A stretch of 64,000 bases of DNA, taken from the NCBI GenBank assembly GCA_003559215.1, contig PWMF01000221.1:39151-103150 (forward strand), written 5' to 3'. Source of the DNA: Natrialbaceae archaeon. GTDB lineage: Archaea; Halobacteriota; Halobacteria; Halobacteriales; Natrialbaceae. Made by a program: the position numbers and the translations under genes. The notes below the pieces were generated by a model. That model saw only the letters and a list, made by a program, of their open reading frames with translations, searched no databases and was not told the origin of the DNA. Shown one piece after another: positions 60,551-64,000 of the stretch (position 1 is its first letter; the number at the start of each line of letters is the position of its first letter).

Positions 60551-60688
60551 ATGCTCTCGACCGGCCGCACTGGGTCCACCACTCGGAGCGCCGCGCTCGC
60601 CGCGGTCTCCGGCCGTCGGCGCCCGCCGCGGCCCGAACTCGGACGAACGGCATCGGACGAACGCGCGATCCGTCTCGAGAACGCATGA
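60551..60688 (+). CDS. Possible 45-codon leader frame of cysE
   Basis: ATG at 60551 to TGA at 60686-60688, which overlaps the cysE ATG by four bases (ATGA). A T-rich box (TTTTAG, about 60521-60526) is about 27 bases upstream, so translation could begin at the 5' end of the mRNA here and pass to cysE. The peptide is Arg/Ser-rich and unusual for this acidic proteome, with no cysteine. May be a leader rather than a product. Confidence 0.35.
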   Translation: MLSTGRTGSTTRSAALAAVSGRRRPPRPELGRTASDERAIRLENA

Positions 60689-61194
60689 TCGGAAAACTCC
60701 GCGAGGACGTTCGTGCGATGTGCGACCGCGATCCCGCGGCGACGGGCTGTCGTGTAGTCTGGCTCACGTATCCCGGCGTCCACGCCGTCTGGGGTCACCG
60801 CCTCGCTCACCGCCTCTGGAACGGGGGGTTCGAACTCGTCGCTCGCGTGCTCGCCTATTTTGTCCGCATGCTAACTGGCGTCGAGATCCACCCCGCGGCG
60901 ACGGTCGGACGCCGCGTCACGATCGACCACGGGATGGGCGTGGTTATCGGCGAGACGGCCGAGGTGGGCGACGACGTCCACATGTACCACGGGGTCACCC
61001 TCGGCGGAACGGCGAACGAGCCCGTCAAGCGCCATCCCACCCTCGAGGACGGCGTCACCGTCGGCGCGAACGCGACGCTGCTTGGCGACATCACAGTCGG
61101 CGCGAACGCGGCCGTCGGGGCAGGATCGGTCGTCACCGACGACGTCGAGGCCGAGACGACGGTCGTCGGAGTTCCCGCGGAGCGGGTCGATTGA
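60685..61194 (+). CDS. cysE: Serine O-acetyltransferase
   Basis: 169 aa, the short form. N-terminal helical part (LREDVRAMCDRDPAATG, YPGVHAVWGHRLAHRLW) then left-handed beta-helix hexapeptides: GVEIHPAATVGRRVTIDHGMGVVIGETAEVGDDVHMYHGVTLGG. Makes O-acetylserine for cysteine synthesis. The N-terminal domain is shorter than in bacterial CysE. A 45-codon frame overlaps its start. Confidence 0.95.
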   Translation: MIGKLREDVRAMCDRDPAATGCRVVWLTYPGVHAVWGHRLAHRLWNGGFELVARVLAYFVRMLTGVEIHPAATVGRRVTIDHGMGVVIGETAEVGDDVHMYHGVTLGGTANEPVKRHPTLEDGVTVGANATLLGDITVGANAAVGAGSVVTDDVEAETTVVGVPAERVD

Positions 61195-61195
61195 A

Positions 61196-61573
61196 CTACG
61201 TCTGGTCCTCGTCGACGGTCCCGCTCGGGCTCGAGTCCGAGGCCGGAACGCCGTCTTCGGACTCGACGCTCTGGTCGGTCTCGTCCTCACTGTCGTCCGC
61301 GCCGACGGCGTCGTCGGTCATCGACTCGTCGGGATCGGAGATGTAGCCGAGTTCGAACCAGAGCTTGGCCGTACAGTCCATCGGCTGACTGTCAAGCTCG
61401 ACGTCGTCGTCGTGTTTGCTGAGATAGCCGTTACAGCGGCCGTGTTTGACGACGTTCATCAGCGTCGCCTCCGAACCACACTCCGGACAGTCGATCGAGT
61501 AGTTCCCCTGATCGTTCTGGTGCCACGCGTCGGGCTCGAGTTCTGTGTACGCGGCCTCGTCGGTTCTGCTCAT
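61196..61573 (-). CDS. Haloarchaeal zinc-ribbon protein
   Basis: 125 aa from the ATG at 61573. C29 and C32 in IDCPECGSEA, then C47 and C67 (CTAKLWFELG). The final 45 residues are almost entirely acidic/Ser and disordered. Its stop lies one base beyond the cysE stop (convergent). Function unknown. Confidence 0.78.
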   Translation of the reverse strand: MSRTDEAAYTELEPDAWHQNDQGNYSIDCPECGSEATLMNVVKHGRCNGYLSKHDDDVELDSQPMDCTAKLWFELGYISDPDESMTDDAVGADDSEDETDQSVESEDGVPASDSSPSGTVDEDQT

Positions 61574-61626
61574 ACTCGTCTCTCCGATCGCTGTCCCGGT
61601 AAACGTGGGCCCGGAGCTCGCAACCC

Positions 61627-63015
61627 TCAAACCAGCGGTTCGACCAGCGCCTCGCCCGCCTCAAGCAGTTCGGCGACCCGGTCCTCGTCGGTCGCCTCCG
61701 CGTAGACCCGCAGCTTTGGCTCGGTCCCGCTCGGGCGGACCAGCAGCCAGGAGCCGTCCTCGAGCTGAAGTTTGAACCCGTCGGCGGTGTTGACGTTCTC
61801 GACGGGCGTTCCGGCGACATCGTCGGGGATCTCGCCCTCGAGATCGTCGATGACGCGGGCCTTCTCGTGGTCGGGACAGGCCACGCTGTGCTTGTCCTGG
61901 ACGACGGTCCCGTGTTCCTCGAGCAGCCGGTCGACGCGGTCGTCGATCGGTTCGGCGTCGTGCATCGCCGCCGCGAGCAGCGCCATCAGGACGCCGTCCT
62001 TTTCGCGGACGTGGCCACGGATCGTGAACCCGCCCGACTCCTCGCCGCCGACCAGCGCGTCGTGGTCGGCCATCCCCCGGGCGATCCACTTGAACCCGAC
62101 CGGGACCTCGTGGACGGCCTCGCCGTGGGCGTCGGCGACCCGGTCGATGAGGAACGTCGTCGACACCGTTCGGACGACGGCCCCCGAGTCGCGCTCGAGC
62201 AGGTAGTCGTACAGCGCGGCGAAAAAGAGGTTCTCGTCGAGGTAGCCCCGTTCGGGCGTCACGATCGCGATCCGGTCGGCGTCGCCGTCGTTGGCGACGC
62301 CGAGATCGGCCTCGCCGTCCGTAACGCTGGAGACCAACTCCTCGAGGTTCTCCGGCGCGGGTTCGGGCGCCCCGCCGCCAAACTCCGGATCCTGCTCGCA
62401 GCGCAGCCGATCGACGTCGGCGCCGGCTCGCTCGAGGATTGCGTCGGTCGTTCCCCGCCCGCTGCCGTACATCGCGTCGTAGGCGACCGACAGGCCCTCG
62501 AGATCGATCTCGCCGATCGTCCCCTCGAGCAGGTCGAACGCGGCCTCAGCGTGGGGTTCGACGAAGTCGACCTCCTCGGCGCTGCCGTGTTCGGCCTCGG
62601 GCAGCGGGTCGGGCTCGGCGAGTCGGTCCGCGACCGCGTCCATCACCTCGGGGAGCGCGGGTGCGCCGTCCTCGGGGATGAACTTCACGCCGTTGTACTC
62701 GGGCGGGTTGTGCGAGGCCGTGACGACGAGCGCGCCCGCCAGATCGCGTTCGACGATCGCGTGGGCGAAAAGCGGCGTCGGTCGGTCGCGCTCGGGCAAC
62801 AGGACGTCGAACCCGTTGGCACACAGCACGCGAGTCAGCTCCTCGGCGAACCCCCGCGAGGTCTCGCGGGCATCGTAGCCGACCGCGACCGGACCCTCGA
62901 GCCCCTCGTCGGCGAGGTATGTCGCGACCGCCTGTCCGACCATCCGCACTCTCGGCGCCGTGAACTCCTCGAGGGGCGCCCGCCAGCCGTCGGTTCCGAA
63001 CGAGATCGTCTCCAT
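61627..63015 (-). CDS. Phosphoglucomutase/phosphomannomutase family protein
   Basis: 462 aa, alpha-D-phosphohexomutase. Phosphoserine S101 in VVTASHNPPEYNGVKF, metal loop VANDGDADRIAIV, sugar loop GGEESGGFTIRG and the phosphate loop VRPSGTEPKLRVYAEA. Interconverts hexose 1- and 6-phosphates for glycan or compatible-solute synthesis. The substrate (glucose, mannose or glucosamine phosphate) cannot be decided. Confidence 0.95.
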   Translation of the reverse strand: METISFGTDGWRAPLEEFTAPRVRMVGQAVATYLADEGLEGPVAVGYDARETSRGFAEELTRVLCANGFDVLLPERDRPTPLFAHAIVERDLAGALVVTASHNPPEYNGVKFIPEDGAPALPEVMDAVADRLAEPDPLPEAEHGSAEEVDFVEPHAEAAFDLLEGTIGEIDLEGLSVAYDAMYGSGRGTTDAILERAGADVDRLRCEQDPEFGGGAPEPAPENLEELVSSVTDGEADLGVANDGDADRIAIVTPERGYLDENLFFAALYDYLLERDSGAVVRTVSTTFLIDRVADAHGEAVHEVPVGFKWIARGMADHDALVGGEESGGFTIRGHVREKDGVLMALLAAAMHDAEPIDDRVDRLLEEHGTVVQDKHSVACPDHEKARVIDDLEGEIPDDVAGTPVENVNTADGFKLQLEDGSWLLVRPSGTEPKLRVYAEATDEDRVAELLEAGEALVEPLV

Positions 63016-63104
63016 ACCCGGCCCCTCATCGTCCGGTGCGAAAAAGGCGACGCTGTCGACCCCGAAGGCAACGAGGTTTTCTTTTGGACCGGGCTACAGA
63101 CAGT

Positions 63105-63689
63105 ATGACCAGCGTTCTCGCCGTCTCCGGCAGTCTTCGCGACGAAAGCTACACGCGAACCGCCCTCGAGTACGTCCTCGACGCCGCCGAGGAGGCCGGC
63201 GCCGAGACGCAGCTGCTCGATCTGCGGGAGTACGACCTCCCCGTCTACGATCCCGACGTCGACGATCAGGGCGACGGCAAAGCGGTGAAACGGCTCGTCC
63301 GGGAGGCCGACGCCGTCGCGCTCGGCTCCCCCGTCTACCACGGCTCGTACTCGGGAGCGCTGAAGAATCTCCACGACTACTGCGGGTTCGAGGAGTTCGA
63401 GGACACGACCGTCGGCCTGCTCGCGACCGCGGGCGGCGGGAGCTACGGGTCGACGCTCGATCACCTCCGGATCACCGTGCGGGGCGTCCACGGCTGGGTG
63501 CTCCCCCACCAGGTCGGGATTCGGGGCGCCTCGAGCGAGTTCGTGGCCGATCCGGAGGCCGTCGACGGCCGTGCGTTCGTCGACGAGAAACTCGAGGAGC
63601 GAACCCGGAAACTGGGTCGGATGCTCGTCGAGTACGCCCACATCGAGCCCGACGTGAGTAGCCCGCGGACGGCCGCAGCCGACGAATAA
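63105..63689 (+). CDS. NAD(P)H-dependent FMN reductase
   Basis: 194 aa from the ATG at 63105 (MTSVLAVSGSLRDESYTRTAL). Flavodoxin-like fold with FMN phosphate loop SGSLRDES and LGSPVYHGSYSGALKNLHDYC, then TAGGGSYGSTLDHLR. Azoreductase/quinone reductase branch. A T-rich stretch at 63076-63085 is about 25 bases upstream. Confidence 0.92.
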   Translation: MTSVLAVSGSLRDESYTRTALEYVLDAAEEAGAETQLLDLREYDLPVYDPDVDDQGDGKAVKRLVREADAVALGSPVYHGSYSGALKNLHDYCGFEEFEDTTVGLLATAGGGSYGSTLDHLRITVRGVHGWVLPHQVGIRGASSEFVADPEAVDGRAFVDEKLEERTRKLGRMLVEYAHIEPDVSSPRTAAADE

Positions 63690-64000
63690 CGAGGGTTGGA
63701 TGTCCGTTCTCGAGCTCCTGGATATGGTCTATAGGGAAGGATCCTATTCGACGAGGACGGATCCACGGCCATCAGAGCCGACCGAACCGGGTCAGTCGAG
63801 CCTGAATCAGTCAAGCCTCGTACGGCGGCGCACGCTGAATCGCAGTGAGCCGACAGCGAACTGCGATCCGACACCGTGGGAGGTCTTCGCGAGTGGCGCG
63901 GGACCGACAGTCCCGCGTACCGTGCGAACGGTGCACGGTTCGGAGCGAACGCAGTAAGCGAGAACCGCGATGTGAACGGGGAACGGAGTGAGCCGTGAAC
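63690..64000. other. Gene-free stretch with hairpins at the right edge
   Basis: No convincing reading frame. From about 63840 the sequence contains at least three inverted repeats: CGCAGT/ACTGCG (63841-63865), CGCGGGAC/GTCCCGCG around CGACA (63897-63917) and ACCGT/ACGGT around GCGA (63919-63932). It runs to the window end, so its function cannot be set. Confidence 0.5.

Noticed and set aside
1..64000. CRISPR arrays, IS elements, rRNA
   Set aside because: No regularly spaced direct repeats, no transposase gene and no rRNA sequence were seen in the window.

Overview
The window is chromosomal DNA of a haloarchaeon (class Halobacteria). The evidence is the high GC content, very acidic proteins (Asp/Glu-rich, Lys-poor), many leaderless genes with a TATA-like box about 26-30 bases before the start, and archaeal marker genes: PolD large subunit with an intein, Hef, Hel308, Cgi121, PurO, archaeal glycyl-tRNA synthetase, HTH_10 (Bat-type) regulators and HalOD1. 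Genus cannot be fixed from the sequence; Natrialbaceae is only a guess. No prophage, IS element, CRISPR array or rRNA was seen. There is one tRNA, one intein, one free-standing HNH endonuclease, one toxin-antitoxin pair and one decayed gene.

Layout. 1-6.4 kb: the end of an ammonium transporter fused to a P-II domain, then tetrapyrrole genes (hemL; hemC-cobA-hemD as a tight operon) with a truncated hemoglobin and a duplicated membrane protein. 6.5-12.2 kb: RecJ-like DHH exonuclease, PHP phosphoesterase, NifU-type Fe-S protein, ketopantoate reductase and small haloarchaeal proteins. 12.2-18 kb: a decayed gene and the PolD large subunit, whose active-site loop is split by a 508-residue intein ending in Gln. 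18.2-24.5 kb: a five-gene peptide-type ABC importer. 24.7-31.9 kb: small proteins, a four-CBS protein overlapping glyS, a formamidase-family enzyme, a PAS/HTH_10 regulator, HalOD1 and a dolichol-kinase-like protein. 32-35.5 kb: divergent HTH_10 and DUF6176-like genes, TspO, and VapBC with a palindromic operator candidate. 35.5-45.8 kb: Hef, an HTTM/DCC pair, a p27-type zinc protein, GNAT, SnoaL, a LOG-like protein, MFS, malate dehydrogenase and a HAD phosphatase. 45.8-49.6 kb: cytochrome P450, HTH_10 regulator and a 3-Cys ferredoxin, then a winged-helix/DICT pair. 49.7-52.6 kb: hel308-cgi121. 52.6-57 kb: a MIP18/DUF59-like protein and an amidohydrolase, divergent from a zinc alcohol dehydrogenase and an Old Yellow Enzyme. 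The first three resemble accessory genes of bacterial propane/phenol-type di-iron monooxygenase clusters, but no monooxygenase is present. 57-64 kb: rhodanese lipoprotein, tRNA-Gln(CTG), HNH endonuclease, purO, metallophosphoesterase, cysE, a zinc-ribbon protein, phosphohexomutase and an FMN reductase.

The strongest leads are the monooxygenase-accessory module without an oxygenase, the Gln-ending intein in the PolD catalytic loop, the P450 with its likely ferredoxin and regulator, and a recurring set of very compact GNA-loop DNA hairpins, two of them inserted in frame in a coding gene. All family calls are by recognition from the protein sequence; no database search was run.
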